Positions 1-11,422 of a DNA stretch of 47,060 nt are shown piece by piece. The stretch lies in contig NZ_WUWN01000027.1 of assembly GCF_009846865.1 (NCBI RefSeq), forward strand, positions 1 to 47,060, in the 5' to 3' direction. The position numbers and the translations under genes were made by a program. This DNA comes from Puerhibacterium puerhi. GTDB taxonomy: Bacteria > Actinomycetota > Actinomycetes > Actinomycetales > Cellulomonadaceae. The notes below the pieces were generated by a model, which saw only the letters and a list, made by a program, of their open reading frames with translations, searched no databases and was not told where the DNA came from. Position 1 is the stretch's first letter, and the number at the start of each line of letters is the position of its first letter.

Positions 1-94
1 CGACCCCGCGCCGGGCCCGCCGGCCGGCGGGCTGCGGGCGCGCCTGCGGACCCCGGACGCCCCGGCGTCCGACGGTGTCGGCGGCGCGGCTTAG
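1..94 (+). CDS. 3' end of an unidentified upstream gene (partial)
   Basis: A frame beginning at base 2 runs without a stop from the window edge to a TAG at 92-94. 28 of its 30 sense codons end in G or C, the third-position pattern of real genes here, and the other frames are less biased. The encoded tail is Pro/Ala/Gly-rich with no recognisable domain. Its stop codon overlaps the proposed uvrC -10 element. In related genomes uvrC often lies downstream of uvrA or a small hydrolase gene, but nothing here identifies the gene. It could be chance, since open frames are common at this GC content. Confidence 0.45.
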   Translation, partial: DPAPGPPAGGLRARLRTPDAPASDGVGGAA

Positions 95-97
95 GGT
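92..97 (+). promoter_or_regulatory. -10 element for leaderless uvrC mRNA
   Basis: TAGGGT lies 7 nt before the uvrC ATG at 105, which would put the transcription start at or next to the A of the start codon. No clear -35 box is visible. Confidence 0.45.
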
Positions 98-104
98 GGA
101 CGGC

Positions 105-2252
105 ATGGCCGACCCCGCCACCTATCGCCCTGCGCCCGGGGAGATCCCCACGTCGCCGGGCGTGTACCGCTTCCGGGACGCCCACGGCCGCGTGATCTAC
201 GTCGGCAAGGCCAAGAACCTGCGCTCCCGGCTGTCCAGCTACTTCCAGGACATCGCCAACCTGCACCACCGCACCCAGACGATGGTGACCACCGCCGCGT
301 CCGTCGAGTGGACGGTGGTCGGCACCGAGGTCGAGGCGCTCGCGCTCGAGTACACCTGGATCAAGCAGTACGACCCGCGGTTCAACGTCAAGTACCGCGA
401 CGACAAGTCGTACCCCTACCTCGCCGTGACGATGTCCGAGGCGGTGCCGCGCGCCCAGGTGATGCGCGGCGCCAAGCGCCCCGGCACCCGCTACTTCGGG
501 CCCTACGGCCACGCCTGGGCGATCCGCGAGACGCTCGACCTGCTGCTGCGCGTCTTCCCGATCCGCACGTGCTCGGCCGGCGTCTACAAGCGCGCCCAGG
601 CCAGCGGCCGCCCCTGCCTGCTCGGCTACATCGACAAGTGCTCGGCGCCCTGCGTGGAGCGCATCTCCGCCGCGGACCACAAGCAGCTCGCGCAGGACTT
701 CTGCGACTTCATGGCTGGCGACACCCAGCGGTTCGTGCGCCGGCTCGAGAAGCAGATGCAGGAGGCCGCCGCCGACATGGAGTACGAGCGCGCGGCACGG
801 CTGCGCGACGACGTCCAGGCGCTGCAGCGCGCGCTGGAGAAGAACGCCGTGGTGCTCGGCGACGCCACGGACGCCGACGTCTTCGCGCTCGTCGGCGACG
901 AGCTCGAGGCCGCCGTGCAGGTGTTCCACGTGCGCGGTGGGCGCATCCGGGGTCAGCGCGGCTGGGTCGTGGAGAAGGTCGAGGACGTCACGGACGCCGA
1001 GCTCGTCGAGCACCTGCTGCAGCAGGTCTACGGGTCCGCCGACGAGGCGCTCGAGGGCGGGGCCGATGACGCCGCCCGCGCGGCCGCCCGCGACGCCGTG
1101 CCGCGCGAGGTGCTGGTCCCGGTGCTGCCGCCGGACCTGGAGCAGGTCACCGCCTGGCTCACCGGGCTGCGCGGGGCCAAGGTCGAGGTCCGCGTGCCAC
1201 AGCGCGGCGAGAAGCGCGAGCTGGCGGAGACGGTCCGCAAGAACGCCGAGCACGCCCTGGCCCTGCACCGCACCCGCCGCGCCGGCGACCTGACCACGCG
1301 CAGCCAGGCGCTGCGCGAGATCCAGGAGGCGCTCGGCCTCGACTCGGCGCCCCTGCGCATCGAGTGCTACGACGTGTCGCACACCCAGGGCACCTACCAG
1401 TCGGCGTCGATGGTCGTGTTCGAGGACGGCCTGGCCCGCAAGAGCGAGTACCGGTCGTTCAGCATCCGCGGCGCCGACGGCACGGGCGCGCGCGACGACA
1501 CCGAGGCGATGCACGAGGTCATCACCCGGCGCTTCCGCCGCTACCTGGCCGACCGGTCCCGCGCCGGGGAGGTCGAGATCGACCTCGAGGACGAGGACAC
1601 GCCGGCGCCGACGGGGCCCGGAGGCGCGCAGCGCTCCGGCGAGGTCACCGCCGACGCCGACCGGCCGTCGCGCTTCGCGTACCCGCCCAACCTCGTGGTG
1701 GTCGACGGCGGCCCGCCGCAGGTCGAGGCGGCGCGCCGGGCGCTCGACGAGCTCGGCGTGACCGACGTCGCGCTGTGCGGCCTGGCCAAGCGCCTGGAGG
1801 AGGTGTGGCTGCCGGGGGAGGACTACCCGGTCATCCTGCAGCGGTCCTCCGAGGGGCTGTACCTGCTCCAGCGTGTCCGCGACGAGGCGCACCGGTTCGC
1901 CATCACCCAGCACCGCCGCCGGCGCAGCAAGGGCATGACGGCGTCCGTGCTCGACGACGTGCCCGGCCTCGGGCCGGCGCGCACCAAGGCGCTGCTGACC
2001 CACTTCGGGTCCGTCAAGCGGCTCAAGGCGGCGAGCGTGGAGGAGATCGCCGCGGTCCGCGGCATGGGACCGGCCACCGCCCGCGCGGTGCTCACGGCCC
2101 TCGGCGCGGCCGGCTCCGCGTCCTCGGCGGACTCCGCGGGCTCGGCCGACGAGACCCCGGGCACGGCCGCGGGCGGCGACGCCCCGACCGGCCCGGACAC
2201 GTCCGGCGGCGACGCCGCGGGGGCCGTGCAGGCTGGCATGCTGGGCTCATGA
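105..2252 (+). CDS. uvrC: UvrABC excinuclease subunit C
   Basis: UvrC makes both incisions flanking a lesion once UvrB is loaded in nucleotide excision repair. The 715-residue product has an N-terminal GIY-YIG nuclease (GVY at 19-21, YVGKAKNLR at 32-40), an RYFGPY segment near 129, and a UVR helical pair near 213-243 for UvrB contact. The RNase H-like nuclease domain follows (ECYDVSH, then VVVDGGPPQ), and tandem helix-hairpin-helix motifs lie near the C-terminus ([24 protein letters not shown]). A roughly 50-residue Ala/Gly/Ser tail is probably disordered. ATG 105 is preferred over an in-frame GTG at 75 because homologues begin near this point and a -10 hexamer sits 7 nt before it. The stop overlaps rapZ. 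Confidence 0.97.
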   Translation: MADPATYRPAPGEIPTSPGVYRFRDAHGRVIYVGKAKNLRSRLSSYFQDIANLHHRTQTMVTTAASVEWTVVGTEVEALALEYTWIKQYDPRFNVKYRDDKSYPYLAVTMSEAVPRAQVMRGAKRPGTRYFGPYGHAWAIRETLDLLLRVFPIRTCSAGVYKRAQASGRPCLLGYIDKCSAPCVERISAADHKQLAQDFCDFMAGDTQRFVRRLEKQMQEAAADMEYERAARLRDDVQALQRALEKNAVVLGDATDADVFALVGDELEAAVQVFHVRGGRIRGQRGWVVEKVEDVTDAELVEHLLQQVYGSADEALEGGADDAARAAARDAVPREVLVPVLPPDLEQVTAWLTGLRGAKVEVRVPQRGEKRELAETVRKNAEHALALHRTRRAGDLTTRSQALREIQEALGLDSAPLRIECYDVSHTQGTYQSASMVVFEDGLARKSEYRSFSIRGADGTGARDDTEAMHEVITRRFRRYLADRSRAGEVEIDLEDEDTPAPTGPGGAQRSGEVTADADRPSRFAYPPNLVVVDGGPPQVEAARRALDELGVTDVALCGLAKRLEEVWLPGEDYPVILQRSSEGLYLLQRVRDEAHRFAITQHRRRRSKGMTASVLDDVPGLGPARTKALLTHFGSVKRLKAASVEEIAAVRGMGPATARAVLTALGAAGSASSADSAGSADETPGTAAGGDAPTGPDTSGGDAAGAVQAGMLGS

Positions 2253-3232
2253 GCGACACGTCGGCCGACGCCGCCTCCCGTGCCGCCGAGGCGGCAGTCC
2301 GGGAGCCCGAGCCCCTGACCCTGCCCACCGGCATCCCGGCGATCGAGGCGGCCGCGCACGGTCCCGAGCACAGCGGCCCCGAGGTCCTGATCATCACGGG
2401 CATGTCGGGCGCCGGGCGCAGCCGCGCCGCCGGCGTCCTGGAGGACCTCGACTGGTTCGTCGTCGACAACCTCCCGCCGGCCATGATCGTCCCGCTCGTG
2501 GACCTCATGACCCGCAGCGGGTCGTCCGTCGAGCGGCTCGCGGTCGTCGCCGACGTCCGCGGCCGCGAGTACTTCAACGACCTGCGCGGGGCCCTCGGGC
2601 ACATGCGCCAGCGCGGCGTGGACTACCGGATCCTGTTCCTCGACGCCACCGACGAGGCGCTCGTGCGGCGGTTCGAGAGCGTGCGGCGCCCCCACCCGCT
2701 GCAGGGCGACGGGCGCATCCTCGACGGCATCGCCGACGCGCGCCGGGCGCTCGCCACGATCGCCGAGCGCGCCGACACCGTCATCGACACCTCGGACCTG
2801 TCGGTGCACGACCTCGCCCGCGAGATCCGCGCCGCGGTCGCCGACGGCGGTCCCGAGACCCTGCGCGTCAACGTGGTGGCCTTCGGCTTCAAGTACGGCC
2901 TGCCGCTCGACGCCGACCATGTCGTCGACGTCCGCTTCCTGTCCAACCCGTACTGGGTGACCGAGCTGCGCCACCTCACCGGCCGGGACGCGCCGGTGCG
3001 CGACTACGTGCTCGGGCGCCCGGGCGCGCGCGAGTTCGTCGACCGCTACGTCGCCGCGCTCGAGCCCGTGCTGGCCGGCTACCTGCACGAGGAGAAGCGG
3101 TACGTGACCATCGCGGTGGGCTGCACCGGCGGCAAGCACCGCTCGGTGGCGATCGCCGAGGCGATCGCCCAGCGGCTGCGGGGGTCCGGGCAGCGGGTCA
3201 CGGTGACGGCGCGCGACCTCGGGAAGGAGTGA
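2249..3232 (+). CDS. rapZ: RapZ/YvcJ-family nucleotide-binding protein
   Basis: 327 residues with a Walker A motif GMSGAGRS at 51-58 after a roughly 45-residue Ala/Glu-rich extension. The C-terminal domain carries the family signature [15 protein letters not shown], a probable sugar-phosphate or metabolite pocket. In Escherichia coli RapZ is an adaptor in GlmZ/GlmS control; in Gram-positive bacteria the family hydrolyses ATP/GTP and its role is less clear. The ATG overlaps the uvrC stop (ATGA), so translation is probably coupled. A CATGCT hexamer at 2237-2242, 6 nt before the ATG, could add a leaderless transcript, although it lies inside uvrC. Neighbours yvcK and whiA are the usual partners. 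Confidence 0.93.
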   Translation: MSDTSADAASRAAEAAVREPEPLTLPTGIPAIEAAAHGPEHSGPEVLIITGMSGAGRSRAAGVLEDLDWFVVDNLPPAMIVPLVDLMTRSGSSVERLAVVADVRGREYFNDLRGALGHMRQRGVDYRILFLDATDEALVRRFESVRRPHPLQGDGRILDGIADARRALATIAERADTVIDTSDLSVHDLAREIRAAVADGGPETLRVNVVAFGFKYGLPLDADHVVDVRFLSNPYWVTELRHLTGRDAPVRDYVLGRPGAREFVDRYVAALEPVLAGYLHEEKRYVTIAVGCTGGKHRSVAIAEAIAQRLRGSGQRVTVTARDLGKE

Positions 3233-4218
3233 GCTTGGCCTTCAGCTCGCCCCGACCCGCGGTGACCGCCCTGGGCGGCGGTCACGGGCTGTCGGCCAGC
3301 CTCTCCGCGCTGCGGCACGTCAGCGACCGGCTCACTGCCGTCGTCACCGTCGCCGACGACGGCGGCTCGTCCGGACGCCTGCGCTCCGAGCTCGGCGTCC
3401 TGCCGCCGGGCGACCTGCGGATGGCGCTCGCGGCGCTGTGCGACGACTCCGAGTGGGGGCGCACGTGGAGCGCCGTGCTGCAGCACCGGTTCGACTCGGC
3501 CGGCCCGCTGGACCGGCACGCCACGGGCAACCTGCTCATCGTCGCGCTGTGGGAGCTGCTCGGCGACGAGGTCGCCGGCCTCGACTGGGTCGGCCGGCTG
3601 CTGGGGGCGCGCGGGCGCGTGCTGCCCATGTCGTCGGTGCCGCTCGCGGTCGAGGCCGACGTCCGGGTGGACGACGGCGCGGGCGGGCACCTGGAGACGG
3701 TGGCCGGGCAGAGCCGCGTGGCGACGGCCCCGGGGCGCATCGAGCAGCTGCGCCTGGTCCCGTCCGACCCGCCGGCGCACGCCGAGGCGGTCGCGGCGGT
3801 GCGCGCGGCGGACTGGGTGGTGCTGGGGCCCGGGTCCTGGTACTCGTCGGTGCTCGTCCACCTGCTGGTGCCGGAGCTGGCGGCGGCGCTGCACGAGACC
3901 GCTGCCCGCCGGTGCGTCACGCTCAACCTCTCGCCCGACGGCGAGATGTCCGGCCTCACGGCCGTCGACCACCTCGAGGCGCTGCGCAAGCACGCTCCCG
4001 ACCTGCGCATCGACGTCGTGCTGGCCGACCCGGCGGCGGTGGAGGACGTCGAGGCCGCGGCAGAGGCCGCCGCTGCCATGGGGGCGCGGCTGCTCATGCG
4101 CCAGGTGGCCCTCGGCGACGGCACGGCGCGCCACGACGCGCTGCGGCTCGCCGCGGCCTACCGCGACGTGTTCGACGGCGTGCTGGGCGACGTCCGCCGG
4201 CCCGGCGCCGACGCCTGA
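3229..4218 (+). CDS. yvcK: YvcK-type uridine diphosphate-sugar binding protein (CofD-like fold)
   Basis: 329 residues of the YvcK/CofD-like family. Visible motifs are ALGGGHGL near 14-21, [12 protein letters not shown] near 41-52, a [12 protein letters not shown] segment, and [16 protein letters not shown]. YvcK binds UDP-sugars and links carbon source to cell-wall synthesis in Firmicutes and mycobacteria (CuvA). The start is uncertain. GTG 3229 overlaps the rapZ stop as GTGA, but the best Shine-Dalgarno, AAGGAG at 3224-3229, is correctly spaced (5 nt) for the TTG at 3235, which would shorten the product by two residues. It lies between rapZ and whiA, as in most Gram-positive bacteria. Confidence 0.92.
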   Translation: MSLAFSSPRPAVTALGGGHGLSASLSALRHVSDRLTAVVTVADDGGSSGRLRSELGVLPPGDLRMALAALCDDSEWGRTWSAVLQHRFDSAGPLDRHATGNLLIVALWELLGDEVAGLDWVGRLLGARGRVLPMSSVPLAVEADVRVDDGAGGHLETVAGQSRVATAPGRIEQLRLVPSDPPAHAEAVAAVRAADWVVLGPGSWYSSVLVHLLVPELAAALHETAARRCVTLNLSPDGEMSGLTAVDHLEALRKHAPDLRIDVVLADPAAVEDVEAAAEAAAAMGARLLMRQVALGDGTARHDALRLAAAYRDVFDGVLGDVRRPGADA

Positions 4219-4275
4219 GACCGTCGTCACGCCCGCGCCGCGCGGCGCGACACGCCGGGAGGCGACACGCCGTGG

Positions 4276-4281
4276 CAGGAT
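4276..4281 (+). promoter_or_regulatory. -10 element for leaderless whiA mRNA
   Basis: CAGGAT (xANNNT) ends 7 nt before ATG 4289. This spacing favours ATG 4289 over ATG 4280, which overlaps the hexamer. Confidence 0.4.
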
Positions 4282-4288
4282 GACCGCC

Positions 4289-6521
<2,233 letters not shown>

Positions 6522-6685
6522 CGCCAGCGCCCCGAGCGTGATCCGACACGTCCGCGTGCGCGCCGCCCGACCGAGTGACCCAGTCGCCGGCGGGCGCCGC
6601 GCACGCGGACGTCGTCGTGTCCGGGCCGCGCGGCCCGGGCGCCGTCCCTGACCTACCCCGAGACCCGGCTACAGGTGGAGTGCCC

Positions 6686-7885
6686 ATGAAGACCATCGAC
6701 TCCCTGGGGGACCTGCGCGGCAAGCGCGTCCTCGTCCGCTCCGACTTCAACGTGCCGCTCGACGGCACGACGATCACCGACGACGGCCGCATCCGCGCGG
6801 CGCTGCCGACGCTGACGCGCCTGCGCGACGCCGGCGCCCGCGTCGTCGTCACCGCCCACCTCGGCCGCCCCAAGGGCGAGCCGGACGCGAAGTACTCGCT
6901 GGCGCCCGTCGCTGCCCGCCTGGGCGAGCTGCTCGGCGCCGAGGTGCGGCTCGCGCAGGACGTGGTGGGCCCGTCCGCCCGCGAGACGGTCGAGGCCCTG
7001 GCCGACGGCGACGTCGCGCTCCTCGAGAACGTCCGCTTCGACGCCCGCGAGACCTCGAAGACCGACGCCGAGCGCGAGGAGCTCGCGCGCGAGCTGGCCG
7101 AGCTCGCCGACGCCTTCGTCTCGGACGGCTTCGGCGTGGTGCACCGCAAGCAGGCCTCGGTCTACGACGTCGCCAAGCTGCTGCCGTCCGCCGCCGGCGA
7201 CCTGGTGCTGCGCGAGGTCGAGTCGCTGTCGAAGGCCACGACCGACCCCGCCCGCCCGTACGCGGTCGTGCTCGGCGGCTCCAAGGTCTCCGACAAGCTC
7301 GGCGTCATCGCCAACCTGCTGACCAAGGCCGACCGCCTGCTCGTCGGCGGCGGCATGGTCTTCACCTTCCTCGCCGCCAAGGGCTACGGCGTCGGCGCCT
7401 CGCTGCTCGAGGAGGACCAGGTCGAGACGGTCAAGGGCTACCTCGCCACGGCGGAGGAGAACGGCGTCGAGATCGTGCTGCCGACCGACGTCGTCGTGGC
7501 CGACCGCTTCGCCGCCGACTCGCCGCACGACGTCGTGCCCGCCGAGGGGATCCCCGAGGGCAGGATGGGCCTGGACATCGGCCCGGCGTCCGGCGCGGCC
7601 TTCGCTGCGAAGCTCGCCGACGCGAAGACCATCGCGTGGAACGGCCCCATGGGCGTGTTCGAGTTCGACGCGTTCGCCGGCGGCACCCGTGCCGTCGCGC
7701 AGGGCATCGTCGACGCGACCGCGAACGGCGCCTTCTCCATCGTCGGCGGCGGCGACTCCGCGGCCGCCGTGCGCCAGCTCGGCTTCGACGAGGCCGGCTT
7801 CAGCCATATCTCCACCGGTGGTGGCGCCTCCCTCGAGCTCCTCGAGGGCAAGACCCTGCCCGGCATCCAGGTCCTGGAGGACTGA
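6686..7885 (+). CDS. pgk: phosphoglycerate kinase
   Basis: Transfers phosphate from 1,3-bisphosphoglycerate to ADP, giving ATP and 3-phosphoglycerate. The 399-residue protein shows the N-domain signature [12 protein letters not shown], the substrate-binding HLGRPKG, the hinge GGSKVSDK, and the C-domain nucleotide site ending in GGGDSAAAV and [16 protein letters not shown] 6686 has AGGTGGAG 5 nt upstream. The gene lies 164 bp after gap and 4 bp before tpiA, so pgk and tpiA are almost certainly cotranscribed. Confidence 0.98.
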   Translation: MKTIDSLGDLRGKRVLVRSDFNVPLDGTTITDDGRIRAALPTLTRLRDAGARVVVTAHLGRPKGEPDAKYSLAPVAARLGELLGAEVRLAQDVVGPSARETVEALADGDVALLENVRFDARETSKTDAEREELARELAELADAFVSDGFGVVHRKQASVYDVAKLLPSAAGDLVLREVESLSKATTDPARPYAVVLGGSKVSDKLGVIANLLTKADRLLVGGGMVFTFLAAKGYGVGASLLEEDQVETVKGYLATAEENGVEIVLPTDVVVADRFAADSPHDVVPAEGIPEGRMGLDIGPASGAAFAAKLADAKTIAWNGPMGVFEFDAFAGGTRAVAQGIVDATANGAFSIVGGGDSAAAVRQLGFDEAGFSHISTGGGASLELLEGKTLPGIQVLED

Positions 7886-7889
7886 CCCC

Positions 7890-8678
7890 ATGGCGAACCG
7901 CACCCCGCTGATGGCGGGCAACTGGAAGATGAACCTGGACCACCAGGAGGCCATCGCCACCGTCCAGAAGCTCGCGTGGACGCTCAAGGACGCCAAGCAC
8001 GACTTCGCCGCCGTCGAGGCGGTCGTGCTGCCGCCGTTCACCGACCTGCGCTCGGTCCAGACGCTGGTCGACGGCGACAAGCTCGAGATCGGCTACGGCG
8101 CGCAGGACGTCTCGGCGCACGCGAGCGGCGCGTACACCGGCGAGGTCTCGGCGCAGATGCTCGCCCGCCTCGGCGTGCGCTACTGCGCCGTCGGCCACTC
8201 GGAGCGCCGCGAGTACCACGGCGAGTCCGACGAGCTGGTCAACGCCAAGATCCGCGCCCTCGACGCGCACGGCATCTCCGCGATCCTGTGCGTGGGCGAG
8301 GGGCTCGAGGTCCGCAAGGCCGGCGAGCACGTCGCCCACACCCTGCGCCAGCTCGAGGCCGGCCTGGCCGGGCTCGACAAGGAGCAGGTCGCCAAGGTCG
8401 TCGTCGCCTACGAGCCGGTCTGGGCGATCGGCACCGGCGAGGTCGCCACGCCCGACGACGCCCAGGAGGTGTGCGGCGCGATCCGCGCGCGGCTCGGCGA
8501 GCTCTACGACGCCGAGACCGCCGAGACGGTCCGCGTGCTGTACGGCGGCTCCGTGAAGTCGGGCAACGTCGCGCAGATCATGGCGCAGCCGGACATCGAC
8601 GGCGCCCTGGTCGGCGGTGCGAGCCTCGACCCCGAGGAGTTCGCCAGGATCGTGCGCTTCCAGGCGCACGCCGCCTGA
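7890..8678 (+). CDS. tpiA: triosephosphate isomerase
   Basis: Interconverts dihydroxyacetone phosphate and glyceraldehyde 3-phosphate. The 262-residue product has AGNWKMN with the substrate-binding Lys13, the catalytic-His loop VGHSERR, the catalytic-Glu loop [11 protein letters not shown], and the phosphate-binding LYGGSVK. ATG 7890 follows pgk by 4 bp; GGAGG at the end of pgk is its probable ribosome site. A long hairpin directly downstream marks the end of the glycolytic unit. Confidence 0.98.
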   Translation: MANRTPLMAGNWKMNLDHQEAIATVQKLAWTLKDAKHDFAAVEAVVLPPFTDLRSVQTLVDGDKLEIGYGAQDVSAHASGAYTGEVSAQMLARLGVRYCAVGHSERREYHGESDELVNAKIRALDAHGISAILCVGEGLEVRKAGEHVAHTLRQLEAGLAGLDKEQVAKVVVAYEPVWAIGTGEVATPDDAQEVCGAIRARLGELYDAETAETVRVLYGGSVKSGNVAQIMAQPDIDGALVGGASLDPEEFARIVRFQAHAA

Positions 8679-8693
8679 GGCGCCCCGCGCCAC

Positions 8694-8747
8694 GACGTCC
8701 GCCCCTCGGCGAACCCCGCGCGGGGTTCGCCCCGAGGGGCGGACGTC
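8694..8747 (+). terminator. long hairpin between tpiA and secG
   Basis: Inverted repeat beginning GACGTCCGCCCCTCGG at 8694 and ending with its exact complement at 8732-8747. The inner stem (GCGAACCCC with GGGGTTCGC) is also paired, with a 2-nt bulge. More than 20 bp of stem makes this a strong terminator candidate. There is no T-tract, which is common in actinobacterial terminators. Confidence 0.75.
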
Positions 8748-8829
8748 ACATACCCTTGACCCGGCCGGGCGACCGGCCGCGGGATCCCGGCACCGCCGGG
8801 GGAGCCGACCACGACGAGACCGAGGACCC

Positions 8830-9072
8830 ATGGACGCGCTGCGCATCATCCTCCAGGTCCTGCTGGTGATCACCAGCGGGTTCCTGACCCTGCTGATCCT
8901 GCTGCACAAGGGCAAGGGCGGCGGCCTGTCCGACATGTTCGGCGGCGGCATCACCGCCAGCGCCGGCAGCTCCGGCGTCGCCGAGCGCAACCTCAACCGC
9001 ATCACCATCAGCTTCGCCGTGGTGTGGACCCTCGTCATCGTCCTGCTGGGCCTGATCCAGAAGGTCGACTGA
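8830..9072 (+). CDS. secG: preprotein translocase subunit SecG
   Basis: Small accessory subunit of the SecYEG protein-export channel. The 80-residue product has two hydrophobic segments (about 3-20 and 55-77) joined by the family loop LLHKGKGGGLSDMFGGG. The ATG at 8830 begins MDALRIILQVLLV, typical of SecG. No strong Shine-Dalgarno is visible, and CGAGGACCC is the closest match. It lies between the tpiA hairpin and rbpA, the normal actinobacterial order. Confidence 0.95.
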   Translation: MDALRIILQVLLVITSGFLTLLILLHKGKGGGLSDMFGGGITASAGSSGVAERNLNRITISFAVVWTLVIVLLGLIQKVD

Positions 9073-9082
9073 GACCACCGGC

Positions 9083-9102
9083 CCGGGCGGCTCGCCGCCC
9101 GG
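9083..9102 (+). terminator. hairpin after secG
   Basis: CCGGGCGG and CCGCCCGG form an 8-bp perfect stem with a CTCG loop, 11 nt after the secG stop. It is short and lacks a T-tract, so partial termination or RNA processing is equally possible. Confidence 0.4.
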
Positions 9103-9226
9103 ACCGCCCGGCGGGGCCGCAGCGCCGCCGCCGGACCCCCTCGGCGGCGCGACGGCGCGCCGCCACCGATCAGGGAACGACCGTCCGCGCGGTGAGCAGC
9201 GGGCGCGAAGGTGAGGTCGACGCAAC

Positions 9227-9580
9227 GTGGCATCTGCCGGACAGGCGATCCGAGGCTCGCGCGTGGGCGCCGGCCCGCTGGGGGAGGCCGAGCGCGGCGA
9301 CGTCGCGCCCCGCGCCCAGGTGTCGTACTGGTGCGCGAACGGGCACGAGACGCGCCCGAGCTTCGCCGTCGGCACCGACGTCGAGCTGCCGGTGAGCTGG
9401 GACTGCCCGCGCTGCGGGTACCCGGCCGGGCTGGACCCCACGGCACCGCCGGCGCCGGTGCGCACCGAGGTCTACAAGACGCACCTGGCGTACGTGAAGG
9501 AGCGCCGCTCCGACGAGGACGGCGCCGCGCTGCTCGAGGAGGCGCTCGCCACCCTGCGGCGCCGCCGCGGCGACGCCTGA
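9227..9580 (+). CDS. rbpA: RNA polymerase-binding protein RbpA
   Basis: RbpA is an actinobacterial general transcription factor that binds the principal sigma factor and stabilises the open promoter complex. The 117-residue product carries the core domain YWCANGHETRPSF...WDCPRCGYPAG, with putative zinc ligands Cys36, His40, Cys60 and Cys63, then the sigma-interaction helix (HLAYVKERRSDEDGAALLEEAL). GTG 9227 has AAGGTGAGG about 10 nt upstream. It is the last plus-strand gene before the minus-strand pentose phosphate block and ends at a shared bidirectional terminator. Confidence 0.96.
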   Translation: MASAGQAIRGSRVGAGPLGEAERGDVAPRAQVSYWCANGHETRPSFAVGTDVELPVSWDCPRCGYPAGLDPTAPPAPVRTEVYKTHLAYVKERRSDEDGAALLEEALATLRRRRGDA

Positions 9581-9610
9581 CCCGGCGGGCGGACGAGCCC
9601 GAGCACGACG

Positions 9611-9641
9611 AAGGCCCTGGACCGGATCGGTCCAGGGCCTT
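9611..9641. terminator. bidirectional terminator between rbpA and pgl
   Basis: Perfect 14-bp stem AAGGCCCTGGACCG / CGGTCCAGGGCCTT with a 3-nt GAT loop. A/T at the base serves both strands. It lies between convergent genes. Confidence 0.88.
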
Positions 9642-9683
9642 CTCGCGTCGGCCTTCTCGCGTGTCAGGCGGCCGGTGCGTGGG

Positions 9684-10478
9684 TCACGGCGCGTCGGCCG
9701 CCGCGGTGTCCAGCAGCCACAGCGTGCGCTCGGTGCCGTGCACGCCCGCCGCCGGGACCTCCTCCACCGGCTGGGACGCCAGCGCGGCGGCGGCCCGCTC
9801 GGCCTTCTCGGCGCCCGCGGCCACCACCCACACCTCGCGGGCGGAGCGGATGGCGTCGAACGTCAGCGAGACCCGCTCCGGCGGCGGCTTGGGGGAGCCG
9901 TGCACGCCCACCGTGGCGCCGTCCGCCGCGAGGGCGGCGTGCCCCGGGAAGAGCGACGCGACGTGGCCGTCGGGCCCCATGCCGAGCAGGAGCACGTCGA
10001 ACGCGGGCACCTGCGGCGCGCCGCCGGCCGGGTCGGCCAGGGCGGCGAGCTCGGCGGCGTAGGCGGTGGCCGACTCCTCGGGGGAGCCGGCACGGTCCGG
10101 CCCGGCCATCGGGTGCACGTTCGCCTCGGGCAGGCCGTGCTCCGCGACGAGGGCGTCCAGGAGCGCCTCGCGCGCCTGGGTCTCGTTGCGGTCGGCGTGC
10201 CCGGTCGGGACGAACCGCTCGTCGCCCCACCACAGGTGCACGCCCGACCAGTCGACCGCCGCGACGAGCGGGCTCGCGGCCGCGGCCGCGAGCGTGCGGA
10301 TGCCGACCGTGCCGCCCGTGAGGACCACGTGCACGGGGCGGCGCACCGACTGCACGTCGAGGATGCGCGTCAGCAGGCGCGCCGCGGCGGCCTGGGCGAG
10401 CACCTCGGCGTCCGGGTGGACGACGACGAGCCGCTGGCTCGCCGTCGTCGCGCCCGGCGCCACGGCGGCGCCGGTCAT
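9684..10478 (-). CDS. pgl: 6-phosphogluconolactonase
   Basis: Hydrolyses 6-phosphogluconolactone to 6-phosphogluconate, step two of the oxidative pentose phosphate pathway. The 264-residue protein shows the family motifs VVLTGGTVGIRTL, HLWWGDERFVP and LLLGMGPDGHVASLFPGH. It is the last gene of the minus-strand zwf-opcA-pgl group. Its ATG overlaps the opcA stop by 4 bp (ATGA), which indicates translational coupling. A strong bidirectional hairpin follows. Confidence 0.96.
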   Translation of the reverse strand: MTGAAVAPGATTASQRLVVVHPDAEVLAQAAAARLLTRILDVQSVRRPVHVVLTGGTVGIRTLAAAAASPLVAAVDWSGVHLWWGDERFVPTGHADRNETQAREALLDALVAEHGLPEANVHPMAGPDRAGSPEESATAYAAELAALADPAGGAPQVPAFDVLLLGMGPDGHVASLFPGHAALAADGATVGVHGSPKPPPERVSLTFDAIRSAREVWVVAAGAEKAERAAAALASQPVEEVPAAGVHGTERTLWLLDTAAADAP

Positions 10479-11422
10479 GCGGAGACCGTCTCGGCCTGCG
10501 CCCCGGCGTCGAGCAGGGGGAGGCCCTTGGTGAGGACCTCCTCGAAGATCTCGTCCGGGTCGAGGCGGCGCAGCTCCTCGATGAGGGCCTCGTCGAGCTT
10601 GCGGATCGGCAGCGCGATGCGCCGGTCCGGCGCGCCGGTCTGGCGGATCGTCACGATCCGGCCGTCGGGGCGGTCCAGCACGATGGTGCCGGCCTTGCGC
10701 TCGAGCGTGACCTTGGTGATCGCCTTGGCGCCCTCGTGGTGCACGATGCGCGCCGGGCAGTGCAGGCGCGCGCCGAGCCAGGCGGCCAGGAGGTCGAGCG
10801 AGGTGTGGCCCTTCTCGCCCTCCACGACGACGCCGGTGACCGGCTCGTACGGCGGCTGCTCGAGCGCCGCGGCGAGCAGGCCGCGCCACAGCGTGACGCG
10901 GGCCCAGGCCAGGTCGGTGTCGCCCTCGGCGTAGTTCTGCGCCAGGCGGCGGATCATGGCCTCCGGGTCGGCGGACATGATCGAGTCGGTCACGCGGCGC
11001 TGGGCCATGCGGCCGACCCGGTCGGCCGAGGGCACCTCGGGCGCCTCGCGCGGCCACCACACGACGATCGGGGCGTCGGGCAGCAGCAGCGGCATGACGA
11101 CCGAGTCCGGCTCGTCCTGCAGCGGCCCGGAGGTGCGCAGGATGACCACCTCGGACGCGCCGGCGTCGCCGCCGACGCGGATCTGGGCGTCGAGCCGCGG
11201 CTCGTCGTCCGGGCCGCCGGCGGCGGCCAGGACGATGACGCGGCACGGGTGCTCGCGGCTGGCGTCGTTGGCCGCGTCCACGGCCATCTCCACGTCGTCG
11301 GCGTCGGCCACGACGATCAGCGTGAGCACGCGGCCCAGCGCGACCGCGCCGCCCTCGTCACGCAGCCGCACCAGGCGCTTGTCGACCGCCGTCGTGGTGG
11401 TCTCGGGCATGTCGATGATCAC
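10475..11422 (-). CDS. opcA: glucose-6-phosphate dehydrogenase assembly protein OpcA
   Basis: OpcA is needed for full assembly and activity of glucose-6-phosphate dehydrogenase in actinobacteria and cyanobacteria. The 315-residue product begins MIIDMPETTTTAVDKRLV and retains LPDAPIVVWWPREAP and the C-terminal TIVLDRPDGRIVTIRQ. The start is placed at GTG 11422 because it overlaps the zwf stop as GTGA, has GGAGG 5 nt upstream and matches family N-termini. A TTG 12 bases further upstream is in frame but less likely. It sits between zwf and pgl, so the three proteins of one pathway step are coupled. Confidence 0.95.
   Translation of the reverse strand: MIIDMPETTTTAVDKRLVRLRDEGGAVALGRVLTLIVVADADDVEMAVDAANDASREHPCRVIVLAAAGGPDDEPRLDAQIRVGGDAGASEVVILRTSGPLQDEPDSVVMPLLLPDAPIVVWWPREAPEVPSADRVGRMAQRRVTDSIMSADPEAMIRRLAQNYAEGDTDLAWARVTLWRGLLAAALEQPPYEPVTGVVVEGEKGHTSLDLLAAWLGARLHCPARIVHHEGAKAITKVTLERKAGTIVLDRPDGRIVTIRQTGAPDRRIALPIRKLDEALIEELRRLDPDEIFEEVLTKGLPLLDAGAQAETVSA

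Noticed and set aside
9173-9226. Oxidative-stress sigma (GGGAAC-type) promoter for rbpA
   Set aside because: GGGAAC is present at 9173-9178 but no matching -10 element occurs at the required spacing.
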